A stretch of DNA of 64,000 nucleotides. It comes from Dactylonectria macrodidyma. Its lineage: Eukaryota; Ascomycota; Sordariomycetes; Hypocreales; Nectriaceae. Location of the stretch: assembly GCA_020744425.1 (NCBI GenBank), contig JAGMUV010000008.1, positions 1,860,001 to 1,924,000 of the forward strand. Direction: 5' to 3'. The stretch's first letter is position 1, and every line of letters begins with the position of its first letter. Shown piece by piece: positions 33,311 to 44,112 of the stretch. Both the position numbers and the translations under genes were made by a program. Below the pieces are notes generated by a model that was not told where the DNA came from, made no database searches, and saw nothing but the letters and a program-made list of their open reading frames with translations.

Positions 33311-34159
33311 CGTAGGTAGTGAGCGATACGTGCCAGGCGCGTATATCTGGCGGATAGTGTTGAGGTCACTCGTCGAAGCTCAGCGTCACAGATGGTAAGT
33401 TTATTCAGTGCCGAAAATGAAAGAGAGTAATGAGTTATGAATTACATGACAAGAAACTTGTGGGAACGAGCCATCTTTAAACACGAGATGATTCCAATGC
33501 GTCAGGCCAAAGGGCGCGGCGAATGTCAACATCTAAAGCAACACCCATCGTGAAGTCATGTGACACGCTATCAACACCGACATCAACTCGACCAGGCTTA
33601 CAAACGCACGCTCCGTGAAGCTTGTCGCGTAAGCTATGACTAATTTTAGAATTTTAGGAGTAGGCATATAGCTTGTGAAAACGCCAAAAGATCATCCAAA
33701 CTGTGACCGGTACTATGAAATAGTCAAGTGTGATGAAGTCGTACATTGGTATATTTATTCCATAATCAAGGAGTACTGTAAGTATCACTCTCCATTCTAA
33801 ACCAACGCCATTATGTATGCAGGACCAGAGTCCCAAGTTCCCTTGCCCGTGGTCCGCCAACTCCCCATTTTTTTCATGTTACAAAGGCACCAGCCGTAAA
33901 TACCGCTTCCGCTACCGCTTCGGCGTGCTATTTCGTTGCCCAATGTGGTTTTGAAGCGAATGCCTCCCTCTTTTGGAGGTATGAATGCTCCGTAATAGTT
34001 GTGACGGGGTATCAATATGTCGCAGAGCCCATGGCATGCTGTTGTGTAGGTGCCCGCTCACGTCCATCCGTCGTTGATATCATGTCATTTAAGTATAACG
34101 TCATCAGTATTTCCTTGGTCATTGCCCAACTATTTTTGTGCCAGGTCACCTTCCATCGT
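33311..34159. other. Intergenic between the alkyltransferase gene and ISA1
   Basis: Upstream DNA of the alkyltransferase gene and 3' side of ISA1. Nothing else is recognisable. Confidence 0.5.
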
Positions 34160-34919
34160 TTATACCATGAATGACTCTCCACAGCCGCATTCTTCCTCTG
34201 AACGAATGGTTAGTAACACGTCTTGGGGCTCTTTTAATTGAGCGGGGTGACCTACTGATATTTGGATTCCGGAAGACGAAGCGTTGGCTAAGCTTATCCT
34301 CGGCCCAGTCCATCTCGCTGCCGATGATGCTGAACAGCGCCTTGCTGTCAATCAGGACCTTGACACCGTCCTGTTCCACTGTCTCGTCGAATGTCCCGGG
34401 TTTATCGACGTATTCGAGGTGGTATGCTAAGCCGCTACAACCTCGGTTGCGAACGCCGACCTTGATCAGCTTCGGCTCGGGCTGATCTAGCAGCGCCTTC
34501 AATTGCTCCACCGCCGAGGGCGTCAACTTCATAGCCGCCTTGCGGGCGCGTAGCTTAGATCGCGGCCGCGTGGGCTTCGGCTTCGGGGCATCTTTCTCGA
34601 TAACCTTGGGAGTAGGCGTCGGGACCGGTTGTGGGGTGGCGGCTGTAGCGGTCGGGCGGGAGGAAGTCACATCTTGACGCTGGAGTTGTTGCGGCTGCTG
34701 GCCAGGCGGTGGCCTCGTCTCGTGGACTTTGGGGAGAGGATCGGGCTGGGCGATGGATGTCTCGGGGACATCCTCGCCCCTCAGCGGCGGAGAATTGAGG
34801 TTGGAGGGGAGAGAGTAGGAGTGGTAGGAGACAGCGACGGGCCGAGACGAGGAGAAATGGCGCACGGCATTGCAGCCGTGTCGCAGTGCGACTCTGGTCA
34901 CCGAGCGAGTGACGAACAT
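34160..34919 (-). CDS. ISA1: A-type iron-sulfur cluster assembly protein Isa1, mitochondrial
   Basis: Two exons on the minus strand, 34919-34256 and 34197-34160, encode 233 residues. The 58-bp intron has a TACTAAC branch site and acceptor TTCAG; it joins RFVFRNPNI to KEECGCGESFMV. The three cluster-ligand cysteines of the HesB/IscA fold are present: C161 in RNRGCSGLAYHLEY, and C225 and C227 in the CGCGESF tail. The start MFVTRSVTRVALRHGCN provides a mitochondrial presequence; an in-frame Met 65 codons upstream is rejected because that segment has no presequence character. A long Pro/Gln-rich linker (about 60-118) separates the presequence from the domain. Family knowledge: Isa1 with Isa2 and Iba57 matures mitochondrial 4Fe-4S proteins such as aconitase and lipoate synthase. 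Confidence 0.95.
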
Positions 34920-35827
34920 GGTCGGGTCATGGAGGGAGGAATGCGAAAGCTGCGTAGGTGATGCGGCGAAGTTGTTCAAGGTTGAAGAAGTTCGGCACAC
35001 GAACCGGATTGCAAAGCAGAGCAAACCCGCTGGCATCTCGGTGCTAAAGGCCGTTCCGGCGGAGAACCGAAGGGGCGAGCTTCCTATGTCATGGGGCGCA
35101 GACCCGACATCCACCGAGCCAATCAGAGGCCGAGAATTACTCAGGAACCCGAAATCGTGGTGTGACAGGTGACCAGCTTAGGTCACCAATAAATGACAAT
35201 TGCCATGTTCGGAGGACTAATTGAAGACGTCGACCAAGATTAAATCACAGTTAATTGATATTGATAATTCTCAACTAACCGTGTCTTCCTGAGGACAAAT
35301 CATCAATATTTGATTGTTCAAGAGGCGCTGTTAGACCATCGTGCATGACTAAGCTATCCCACGTCATGATCTACAAATCGTGATCATTGTGTCTCCAGAA
35401 AATTCTTGGCTGTCGAAGTATTCGGTTGATTACTTTTTTTTCCTGATTTAGTTTCGTAGTGGTTCATCAGAAGAAGGATCATTAACGCCGGAAACCGCAC
35501 AGCTTGAATGGGTTCAGCAAGGTGAAGAGCATTTGGCTTGACAAATTCACTCTCCACCAAGTTCTAGCTGAGGATTTGTACATGATCGTGAACGTAATAT
35601 CAATGACCAAGGTTTCGAGAAGGGTTTAATGCGGCTAGATTACTTAGTCTACGGTGTCATTATATCTTGGTATGTCAAGCTTGGCATACTTGTCGCATGC
35701 ATTTTCGAAATGACTGACCATATCAGATTGAACTGAGTTCTTTCGAGCCTCATGCAAGTCAGCAACCAGCTAGTCCTCTCCGCTCGCTCGTCTGTAATTA
35801 GATTGTGAAATGGAAGATGGCCGTTGA

Positions 35828-35875
35828 GGGGGGAAAAAAAAAGGAAAAAAAATAAAGAAAAAAAAGGGGGGGAAA
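35828..35875. repeat. Purine tract of A and G runs
   Basis: Roughly 48 bases composed of G runs and A runs with a single interrupting T. It is a simple sequence in A/T-rich intergenic DNA. Confidence 0.85.
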
Positions 35876-35915
35876 CTAAGAAATTGGCCTGTTACTTTGT
35901 GTAATTGATTAATTG

Positions 35916-35935
35916 ATCCTCAATCAGCTGAGGAT
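35916..35935. repeat. Small inverted repeat
   Basis: ATCCTCA and TGAGGAT are separated by 6 bases and could form a 7-bp stem. It is not near a gene end, so its significance is unclear. Confidence 0.5.
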
Positions 35936-38900
35936 GGCCGATGCCGCTTTCAATTTTCCGTTGGGATTGCGTTGGTGTTCCTGATTTAACACAAATTGCA
36001 CGTATCGCACACAATCACCCACAACTTTTATCGCTTTGGGCGATTATGCAAATGTTTTTCTCCTGGGTTGGATGAGCTTCTGATAAGGTTTGTTGGACCC
36101 CGTGATTTGATCGCCCAGCATGGGATCCGCGCATGCTGCCATCTAGAGTTGCGAGGCCAATCAGAGCCCCGTAGCATCGCCGCGCCCATTGTTGGAGAGG
36201 TAGCCGTGGCTGTGATTCAACAATATTCGACAAGTCCATGATTAGCGGGAGCACACCGTGGGCTAGTAACAGCTGTGAGGACAAGTGGATGTCGCCATCA
36301 TAAGTCAAACCTCTGCGTCGAGGTTGTTGCGTGGTCAGGATAACTCCAACGTTGCGTCCGAAGGACAACCGAAACGGGTTGGATACCATCTTCATGTCAG
36401 ATTGAATCCTAATGTCTTGGGCCCTCGGGCCTCGCAGGGATCTGTCCAACGGGCTGGTCGTCGGTATAGAGACATGGTTCAAAAGAGGCACGAGGGCTCG
36501 CGAGCTGGACCCAAGACTCGATTGAGTGGTATCGTTTATCTTGACCCATGGTGATCCCCGCATGGTTCCTTAGTTCGTTGGAGACCCCCTCCGCGCTTTC
36601 TGGTCAGATACAGTAAATCCTGCCACGATTGATGGTTCCATCGGAGGGGTCGTCACTAGAGTCTGGCTGGTAGCATCGTAGACCGAATTGGGCCTCAATA
36701 CTGGCAATGAGACAAAGCCAGCGACATCCGCCCTCGAGTGCCGTAGTGGTTGCGAGTGTAACCACAGAGGGGATATTGTGAGGGAGTCATTATGATTGTG
36801 CCAACAGCTCGGCCTCGCAGCATGCAAGGCGATAGCGAGTCTCTGGATGTGGACAGCCACAAGGCCAACCGAGACTCCAGTCGGGGTTGCAATAGCGTTG
36901 GAGGCGTTGTTTTCGCTACGAGAACCTCGAGAAACCCATCACCATGTCTCTCCATTTCACAGCTCCAAGCGTTGGATGATGGACTCATGGGTCGGTAGGG
37001 CCAAGTTGCAACGAAACGTTACATGGTCGGCAGCGGAGTCGCACAGGCCAGGCCACAACCCACAGTGCATTTGACCCCTGTTCACTGGGCTGAGAGGGAG
37101 GGTGCCAGGACTTGGGTCCATTGACAGTGACATAACGCCGGTACATCGTTGACGGCTGCATCTGCAAAACAATCACGAGGACTTTGTTTCCCAATTTAGC
37201 TGGATCAGTATCTATCTTGGCTGCAGGATTCACGAGCGGTAAATGTGATTCTCGGCATGCAACATACGGTACTTTTCGTGATTCCTTCGGTCAGCACTTG
37301 GACGGGCCGTCAATGGACAGCCACAGTTGAATTGATGACACAGATCTATTGTTGGAGCAGCGCGCCGGTTGATGAACTGTAAAGTGCCACCTCGTATCGA
37401 ATATCGCCTCCCAAGGCCGTCGAGCTGTCTTTGTGAGATATCAACGACAACTATCATTGTCATTATCCTCGTATAAGTCACGAGACTGCTGTGCCAAAAC
37501 GCCTATACCTTTAGGATATGGGTAGGATGTAATGGATGCCATGTGTCGATAGCGACAGCCTTCCATCTATGCTGGCCCTCAGTGACTCCGTTCAAATGGA
37601 GGGCACCTTCCTATTCGGAGCTGTTGAAGGGTCATGTACAGCACACTACAGTGGGCTGTCGGCGGGCAGCAGCCACTGTTGGCAGAGCCCAGCAGTGCTA
37701 AAAGCTGCCAGCCACCACAGGGCTAGTAGGGGCCCTCCAGTGAGCGGCTATCTCTGGCATTGGCATTTGGCCTTGCAGTAGCCAGGGAGGCCAGCATGAC
37801 GGTTTCAGTGCCAATCACGGGGGCGGGCATTCGGGCCTTTCCTCATAGAAGGTGGGGAGGCTTATCGATCTGGGGAAAAGGGAGCCTAGAAGGGCGGCCA
37901 GTGGACGGCAAATGCATTGAGGATGCACGGCAACAGCCACAATGCACGCGACAGCCATTCAGGCGTGTTTAATGTTTAAGATTCTTCTGGCCTCGAGGCG
38001 GTGCTTCAACGCCTCCAACTGCAAGTCGCATTGATGAAGCTGACATCTGACGCTCCGTTTTCGACGAGGAATACTACCTTCAAGACGGGCTGCTGTTGAT
38101 CAGAAGTCAGGTCAGTTGGCGGCTGACTGTTTGTTTGTGGCGATCCCATCTCCACTTGCTTTGCTTCTGCGCTTTAGGACCAACAAAGATGCCTCTGCTA
38201 GTAGTGGTACAGAGCCAATCAACTTCAAACTGGTGGCTTGAGGTCTCCCAGATCCTGCCATCAGTGTTGTTTGCCTCCACCCAGCTTGGCGGTTACTCGA
38301 CGATCTCCCTTGGCAGGTATTCATGATTCTGGAGTCACAAAGCAACGGTTCGAGGCGGAAATGGAAGAGAAGGTCGAAACGCAAATTAGCTACAAAATGG
38401 GGTGAGATTGCCCGTCTAAATCACCCTATCGCCGTATGATTGGTCCTCCGAATCTCTAACTCCAGGGGATCCATGTCGTCCGCCCTCCAGTCAGCAGCCC
38501 AGGTGGAGCCGGGACGCACGGCTTCGATATGGTCGGGCCTGGTGTCTCCCTTTGGACATCCCCATGGCGTCTCCGAGCGTAAATGATGGTCCTGGTAAAT
38601 GGGCAATTCATTATTCATGCGACATCGGAAAGTCTCTCCTTATCGTAGGTGGCACAGACCTGGTAGACTTTTGCTTGTAGACAGGCCTGGAGCCGTTAGA
38701 GTGATACACTCGAAAGTCTAGAAGGCACGGTTCACACTTTCACTCCCCTTCCTTCCCAGATTTTAGGTTCTATGCGATTCGCGTCCAACAACAGTTTATC
38801 AATCACGGGTCCATCGTCTCCCTCTCTCGCGTCTACATGCCAAGTGCCTCGATTTCTTCGGCAACTTCACCACCATTGACCATTCTCCTCTGACATCTTT

Positions 38901-39816
38901 CCCGGCTCCTCGCCGACTCCCACACCACCCGTCGGCGCATCTCCCGAAGGCTGGATGCGAAAAGCCGTAACAACCAACCTACCACCAAGTGGAACCGCGA
39001 CTCCTGGCCACAAGATCGGGTACACGGCAAGGTCGCAACTCGTGCCCGCCATAACTGACCAGGGCCCGGCCGAAGCTATCTGGCCTTGTATGATCGGTCA
39101 CGTCTCTATCCCCTACTATCTCGCATCTCGAGTTCTCATCCTCGTCGACATCAAGTGCAACCAGCCAATCATCCCAGATATCCACCAGTCCACCACCATC
39201 AGTATCAGCTCTTCCCCCCTCCCCCGCGCTGTCACGTAGCCTGTGTGCCTTGTGTCTTGTGTGGACCGACCTACAACTGTCCCGAGCGATACGTCACTCG
39301 TCCTTACTCGTCCATGGTGGCTGATCGGCGGACCCTCATCGACCACCCGCTCGTCGCTACTACCACGTTATCCACCTCGCCTCTCACACCAGCTACCGCC
39401 TTCGATAGCTGCGCACGACCAGATTGCTACCTGCCATCCGCCCCTGGTCGCCTGTTGTGTTTCTTCTGATACCGGCTACGGTACCTTCCCCCTGTTTTCG
39501 GTCTCTCGTGCAGGGGTTATTTTTGGCCTTCCCCAGTCCCGCTCGACCACCACTCCAACGGTAATTCCTACATTAAACCCCAAACCCGGACCCCTACCTT
39601 GTGCCCACTCACTCTCACCTCACACTTCTCACTGGCCCCGTTCTCATTTATATTAAATCATTGAGCCTCCCCACCTTCTCGGCTGGGTCTCTTTATTCAC
39701 TTACGTCCTGGATCGTGACTTTGCCTCGAGGTCGACATTCCCCCTCGACACATAGGCCAATCGGGCCCTGCCTCACCTCAATCGATTGCGCAACTACGAA
39801 CATTGACGTCTTCGTC

Positions 39817-41429
39817 ATGTCTACCGAAAAGCAAACTACCGAGCCGGCCAGTGGTGTCCATGCCACGCCGGAGGCCACCTACACTAGCGGCTTCCGCCCC
39901 AAGGGTTGGATCTACAAGGGCTTCAATGTTGGTAGCTCTGAGATCTGGTACGCCTCGCCCAAGATCCAGCTTCTCATGGTGTCCTTTGTGTGCTTCCTCT
40001 GCCCGGGAATGTTCAATGCTTTAGGCGGCCTCGGTGGAGGTGGCCAGGTCGATGCCACAGCCCAAGATCACGCCAACACTGCCCTGTACAGCACTTTTGC
40101 TGTTGTCGGTTTCTTCGCCGGTACCTTTGCCAACCGACTGGGCCTACGACTGACCCTCTCTTTCGGTGGTCTCGGTTATTGCATCTATGCCGCGTCTTTC
40201 CTCTGCTACTCTCACACTGAGAACATTGGCTTTGTTGTCTTCTCAGGAGCACTGCTCGGCGTGTGCGCTGGCCTTCTCTGGACCGCTCAGGGTGCCATTA
40301 TGATGTCTTACCCTCCAGAGGCTAGCAAGGGCAGGTACATTTCGTACTTTTGGATGATCTTCAACATGGGTGCCGTCATCGGTTCCTTGGTAAGTTTTTT
40401 TTTTTTTTCAAAAGGTGCAAGTAGCATACCATTAACAGTCTGCCAGATTCCCTTGGCCCAGAACATCCACAAGACTTCGGGCCCGGTAACCGATGGAACG
40501 TACGCGGCGTTCATCGTCCTGATGTTTCTTGGTGCCGTTCTCGCCCTCTTCCTCTGCGATGCCGACAAGATCATTCGAGAAGACGCCACCAAGGTCATCG
40601 TGATGAAGAACCCCTCCTGGAAGACCGAAATCATTGGCCTTTGGGAGACGCTTCGAGACTCTCCCTGGATCCTGCTGCTCTTCCCCATGTTCTTCTCCTC
40701 CAACATCTTCTACACCTACCAGAACAATGGCATGAACGGTGCCTTCTTCAACGTCCGAACCCGCGCCCTTAACAACCTTTTGTATTGGCTCGCTCAGATC
40801 ATCGGCGCTTTCATTTTCGGTCATGCTCTCGATTTCCCCAAGGTTCGCCGAAGCCTCCGCGCGAAGGCTTCCCTTGTTGTCCTCTTTGTGCTGACTTTTG
40901 CCATCTGGGGTGGTGGCTATGCCTGGCAGAAGCAACAGGTGTCGCGCAAGGTCGCCAAGACTGAAGGCTATGTGACGGTCGACTGGACAGACGGCGGCAA
41001 GCTGTTTATTGGCCCCATGTTCCTTTACTTTTTCTACGGCTTCTTCGATGCGGCGTGGCAGACTTGCATGTACTGGTACATGGGTGCCCTGTCCAACAAT
41101 GGACGCAAGGCAGCCAACTTGGCCGGTAAGTTCACAGTGTCGATGTGATTCATGTTGCATCCAAACTGACTTGGCGGTATGCAGGTTTCTACAAGGGCAT
41201 TCAATCCGCCGGTGCCGCCATCTTCTGGCGTCTCGATGGCCTCGGCAAGCCCTACGATACCATTTTCGGTGCTACTTGGGGCTGTCTCGCCGCCTCCATC
41301 ATTATCGGCGCACCTGTGATCTTTATGCGCATCAAAGATTCTGTCTCTATCGAGGAGGATCTCAAATTTAGCGACGAGACCATCACAGATGTGATTGCCG
41401 GAGAGAAGAAGGTGGACGCAGAGTCCTAA
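39817..41429 (+). CDS. Unc93-like (DUF895) major facilitator membrane protein
   Basis: Three exons, 39817-40389, 40447-41125 and 41185-41429, encode 498 residues. The introns are 57 and 59 bp. About 11-12 hydrophobic spans are visible, starting with IQLLMVSFVCFLCPGMFNAL (about 50-70) and including LGVCAGLLWTAQGAIMMSYP, a conserved stretch of fungal DUF895/Unc93-like proteins. Both ends are hydrophilic: an N-terminal cytoplasmic segment of about 45 residues and a C-terminal acidic tail (EEDLKFSDETITDVIAGEKKVDAES). Family knowledge: these belong to the major facilitator superfamily and are related to animal UNC-93, but the transported substrate in fungi is not known. The start at 39817 lies in GTCATGTCT after a long C/T-rich leader. 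The first intron is in frame and lacks stops, so an unspliced form would still be readable. Confidence 0.9.
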
Positions 41430-41958
41430 AAAGGGCTAAGTTAGAGTCTAAGGGTTCCAGGCCTCGTAGTTTGCGGTGAATTTACTTAATGGGTGAACGA
41501 TAAGCTCGTAGTACGCATGGGAAGGAATGAGGCGATCAACGATACCAGGTTGGGCATTTCGGGCCATGTTCAATTTGAGGAACGGCGATGATTTGAGAAC
41601 TAGTGTATCACGTCGAGAATCTATAACCCAAATACTCAAAGGGGTACCGAATTCAATACAGAGGCTTATGGCTTGCTTAACATTTGCACGAGAGATGCAG
41701 TAACACCTTTGATATGATGTTGACAGATTTCCATAAGAGCCTACAAAGGGAAAGCGGACTTGGATTGAGGACTAAGTTAAATAATGGCTCGTGCTATAGA
41801 CGATGCCGTTGTGTACGAAGAGGGCGGATCCCTATTAACTTGAGATACAAGATCGAACGAAATGAAATGGAGTTTGCACACAACCGAGTCGCAGCCAAAG
41901 CAACCGTGTGGCAACGCCTGTCCCCTCAGACAATCCTCGCAAACGCCTCGTCATGACT
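41430..41958. other. Intergenic between convergent transporter and repeat-protein genes
   Basis: About 530 bp holding the two 3' ends. No further feature was seen. Confidence 0.55.
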
Positions 41959-44112
41959 TCAGACGAAACACGCCCTCTCATACCAATGCTCGCCGTTGTC
42001 GGGCTGCTCCTCCCACTGGAGGTCACCCCAGTTGCCGCTGAAGGTGCCGCAGGCGTCCTCGCGGTAGAAGTAGGTCTGGCAGCTGGACTGGTCGCGGCAC
42101 AGCTTCTCGCAGGCCTCCTTGCCGAGGCCAGTGGTGTCCCAGTGCATGACCCAGTTGCTGCCCAGGGGCGCGTAGCCGAAGCGGTCGCAGATGGGGGCGG
42201 GAGGCGGAGGGGGGACTTCGGGAGGGGTGGCGGATTGCTCGTCGACGGGAGGGTCTTCGTTGTCAGGGGGAGCTTCGTAGCCGGGAGGAGTCTCGGTGTT
42301 GTTGGGGGGAGCATCATCGCCAGCGGGAGGGGCATCGTCGTCAGCAGGAGGAGCATCGTCGTCAGCAGGAGGAGCATCGTCACTAGCAGGAGGAGCATCG
42401 TCGCCAGCGGGAGGAGCTTCGTAGGTGGGAGGGTCTTCATGGCTGGGGGGGACCTCGTGGGTAGGGGGTTCCTCGTTGTCAGGAGGAGCCTCATAGCCGG
42501 GAGGAGTCTCAGTGTTGATAGGTTCCTCGTAGTCAGAACCGTCATGGCTGGGAGGAGCCTGATAGGCGGGAGGGGCTTCATGGTTGGGGGGAGCCTCGTA
42601 GTCAGAACCTCCATGCTTGGGGGGGGCCTGATAAGCAGGAGGAGCGTCATCAGTGGGAGGAGCCTTGTAGCCAGGACCATCATGGCTTGGAGGAGCTTGA
42701 TAGGCAGGAGGAGCATCGGTGTTGGGGGGAGCTTCATAATCGGAACCGTCGTGGTTAGGAGGAGCCTCATAGCTAGAGCCGTCATGGTTGGGGGGTGCTT
42801 CGTAGCTAGAGCCGCCGTGCTTGGGAGGGGCCTCGTAACCAGAGCCATCATGGTTGGGAGGAGCCTGATAGTCGGAACCGTCGTGGCTAGGGGGAGCTTC
42901 ATAGCCAGAGCCGTCGTGCTTGGGAGGAGCTACATAACCAGAACCATCATGGCTAGGAGGAGCTTCGTGGTTGGGAGGAGCCTCATAGCCGGAACCGTCA
43001 TGCTTGGGGGGAGCACCGTGGCTTGGAGGAGCCTGGTACGGTGTGTCCTCATGACCATTGTTCTTGGGAGGAGTGTCGGTGTTGGGAGTGGCTTCATAGC
43101 TGGAGCCATCGTGGTTGGGGGGAGCCTCATAGTCAGAGCCACCGTGCTTAGGAGGTGTCTCGTAGTCAGAGCCGCCATGATCAGGAGGAGCTTCGTAATC
43201 AGAGCCTTCATGCTTAGGGGGAGCCTGGTAAGCAGGAGGAGCCTCGTAGCTGGAACCATCATGGTTGGGAGGAACCTCATAGTCGGAACCACCGTGCTTA
43301 GGGGGAGCCTGATGATTAGGAGGAGCCTCGTAATCGGAGCCATCGTGCTTAGGAGGGGCCTGGTACGGTGTGTTTTCATGGCCGTTGTCGTTAGGGGGGG
43401 CCTCATAGCCGGAACCACCATGCTTGGGAGGGTACTCTGGGTAGTTGCCGTGCTCTCCATGGTTGGGAGGGGCCTCATAGTCAGAGCCATCATGACTGGG
43501 AGGGGCTTCGTAGCTGGAGCCGCCGTGCTTGGGAGGAGTGTTGTCGTTGGGAGGAGCCTCATAGCTAGAACCATCGTGCTTAGGAGGATGCTCTGTGGGG
43601 TTGCCGTACTCTCCGTGGCTAGGAGGAGCTTCATAACTGGAGCCATCGTGCTTAGGAGGATGCTCTGTGGGGTTGCCGTACTCTCCATGGCTAGGAGGAG
43701 CTTCATAGCTGGAGCCATCGTGCTTAGGAGGATGCTCCGGTGGGTTGCCGTGACCGCCGTGCCCGGGAGGACCCTCATACCCGGGTCCGTCCTCGTGAAG
43801 CGGCGGCTCCTCATAGCCATCGCCGCCTCCATGATGAGGCGGCTCTCCGTATTGAGGAGGCTCTTCATGGCCATGTCCAGGGGGTCCTTCATAGCCGGGA
43901 GGACCCCCGTGGCCGGGATAGCCAGTGTGCCCGGGCTGTCCCTCAGTGGTACAGTCGGGCTTAGGCGTGGCAATAGGATGATATCCTCGCTGCGAGAGAG
44001 GCCTGAAGCCGCCGACGGACCGCTTGTTGGCAGGTCTGTACGGAGCAGCCGGGATGGCTTCGGCCCCGAGCATGCCCATGGCGGCGAGCGCGACCAGGTT
44101 GGTGAACTTCAT
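41959..44112 (-). CDS. Secreted tandem-repeat protein with C-terminal cysteine domain
   Basis: A single exon on the minus strand encodes 717 residues. Residues 1-19 (MKFTNLVALAAMGMLGAEA) form a clear signal peptide, followed by a Kex2-type Lys30-Arg31 site. From about 65 to 630 the chain is a low-complexity array of short units built on YEAPP, PPKHDGS and PPNH, with Gly-rich units at the start (PGHGGPPGYEGPP) and acidic APPADDD units near the end. The last 70 or so residues form a distinct globular domain with six cysteines (ICDRF, EACEKLC, SSCQT, DACGT, RACFV) and several Trp, somewhat like a PAN/apple-type carbohydrate- or protein-binding module; that likeness is a guess. A TATATAAG box lies about 140 bp upstream. 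I infer a cell-wall or extracellular protein; no enzyme motif is present. Repeat number may vary between strains. Confidence 0.85.
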   Translation of the reverse strand: MKFTNLVALAAMGMLGAEAIPAAPYRPANKRSVGGFRPLSQRGYHPIATPKPDCTTEGQPGHTGYPGHGGPPGYEGPPGHGHEEPPQYGEPPHHGGGDGYEEPPLHEDGPGYEGPPGHGGHGNPPEHPPKHDGSSYEAPPSHGEYGNPTEHPPKHDGSSYEAPPSHGEYGNPTEHPPKHDGSSYEAPPNDNTPPKHGGSSYEAPPSHDGSDYEAPPNHGEHGNYPEYPPKHGGSGYEAPPNDNGHENTPYQAPPKHDGSDYEAPPNHQAPPKHGGSDYEVPPNHDGSSYEAPPAYQAPPKHEGSDYEAPPDHGGSDYETPPKHGGSDYEAPPNHDGSSYEATPNTDTPPKNNGHEDTPYQAPPSHGAPPKHDGSGYEAPPNHEAPPSHDGSGYVAPPKHDGSGYEAPPSHDGSDYQAPPNHDGSGYEAPPKHGGSSYEAPPNHDGSSYEAPPNHDGSDYEAPPNTDAPPAYQAPPSHDGPGYKAPPTDDAPPAYQAPPKHGGSDYEAPPNHEAPPAYQAPPSHDGSDYEEPINTETPPGYEAPPDNEEPPTHEVPPSHEDPPTYEAPPAGDDAPPASDDAPPADDDAPPADDDAPPAGDDAPPNNTETPPGYEAPPDNEDPPVDEQSATPPEVPPPPPAPICDRFGYAPLGSNWVMHWDTTGLGKEACEKLCRDQSSCQTYFYREDACGTFSGNWGDLQWEEQPDNGEHWYERACFV
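42300..43760 (-). repeat. Coding tandem repeats of the secreted protein
   Basis: Imperfect units of 24-48 bases (8-16 codons) encode YEAPP-, PPKHDGS- and PPNH-type motifs. Near-identical long units occur around 43560-43740, where a unit encoding KHDGSSYEAPPSHGEYGNP is repeated two to three times. The array keeps codon phase throughout. Confidence 0.85.

Larger units (their letters stand above)
34920..39816. other. Long gene-poor region between ISA1 and the Unc93-like transporter
   Basis: About 4.9 kb. From roughly 35200 to 36050 the DNA is distinctly A/T-rich and includes a long purine tract. The rest is of average composition with only short frames; the longest, 36015-36563 (-), matches no family I know. 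The last 800 bases are C/T-rich promoter and leader of the transporter gene. A decayed repeat is possible in the A/T-rich part, but no terminal repeats or transposase fragments are visible. Confidence 0.45.

Noticed and set aside
36015..36563. 182-codon minus-strand frame as a gene or transposon fragment
   Set aside because: No recognisable motif, no intron-linked continuation and no promoter features. It could be chance.
38340..38365. tRNA T-loop-like GGTTCGAGG
   Set aside because: No pairing T-stem and no A-box at a suitable distance.
40390..40446. Treating the transporter's first two exons as one exon because the frame stays open
   Set aside because: The 57 bases have a GTAAGT donor, a T-rich tract and a CAG acceptor, and their translation breaks a conserved segment (VIGSL to IPLAQN). 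An intron is the better reading.
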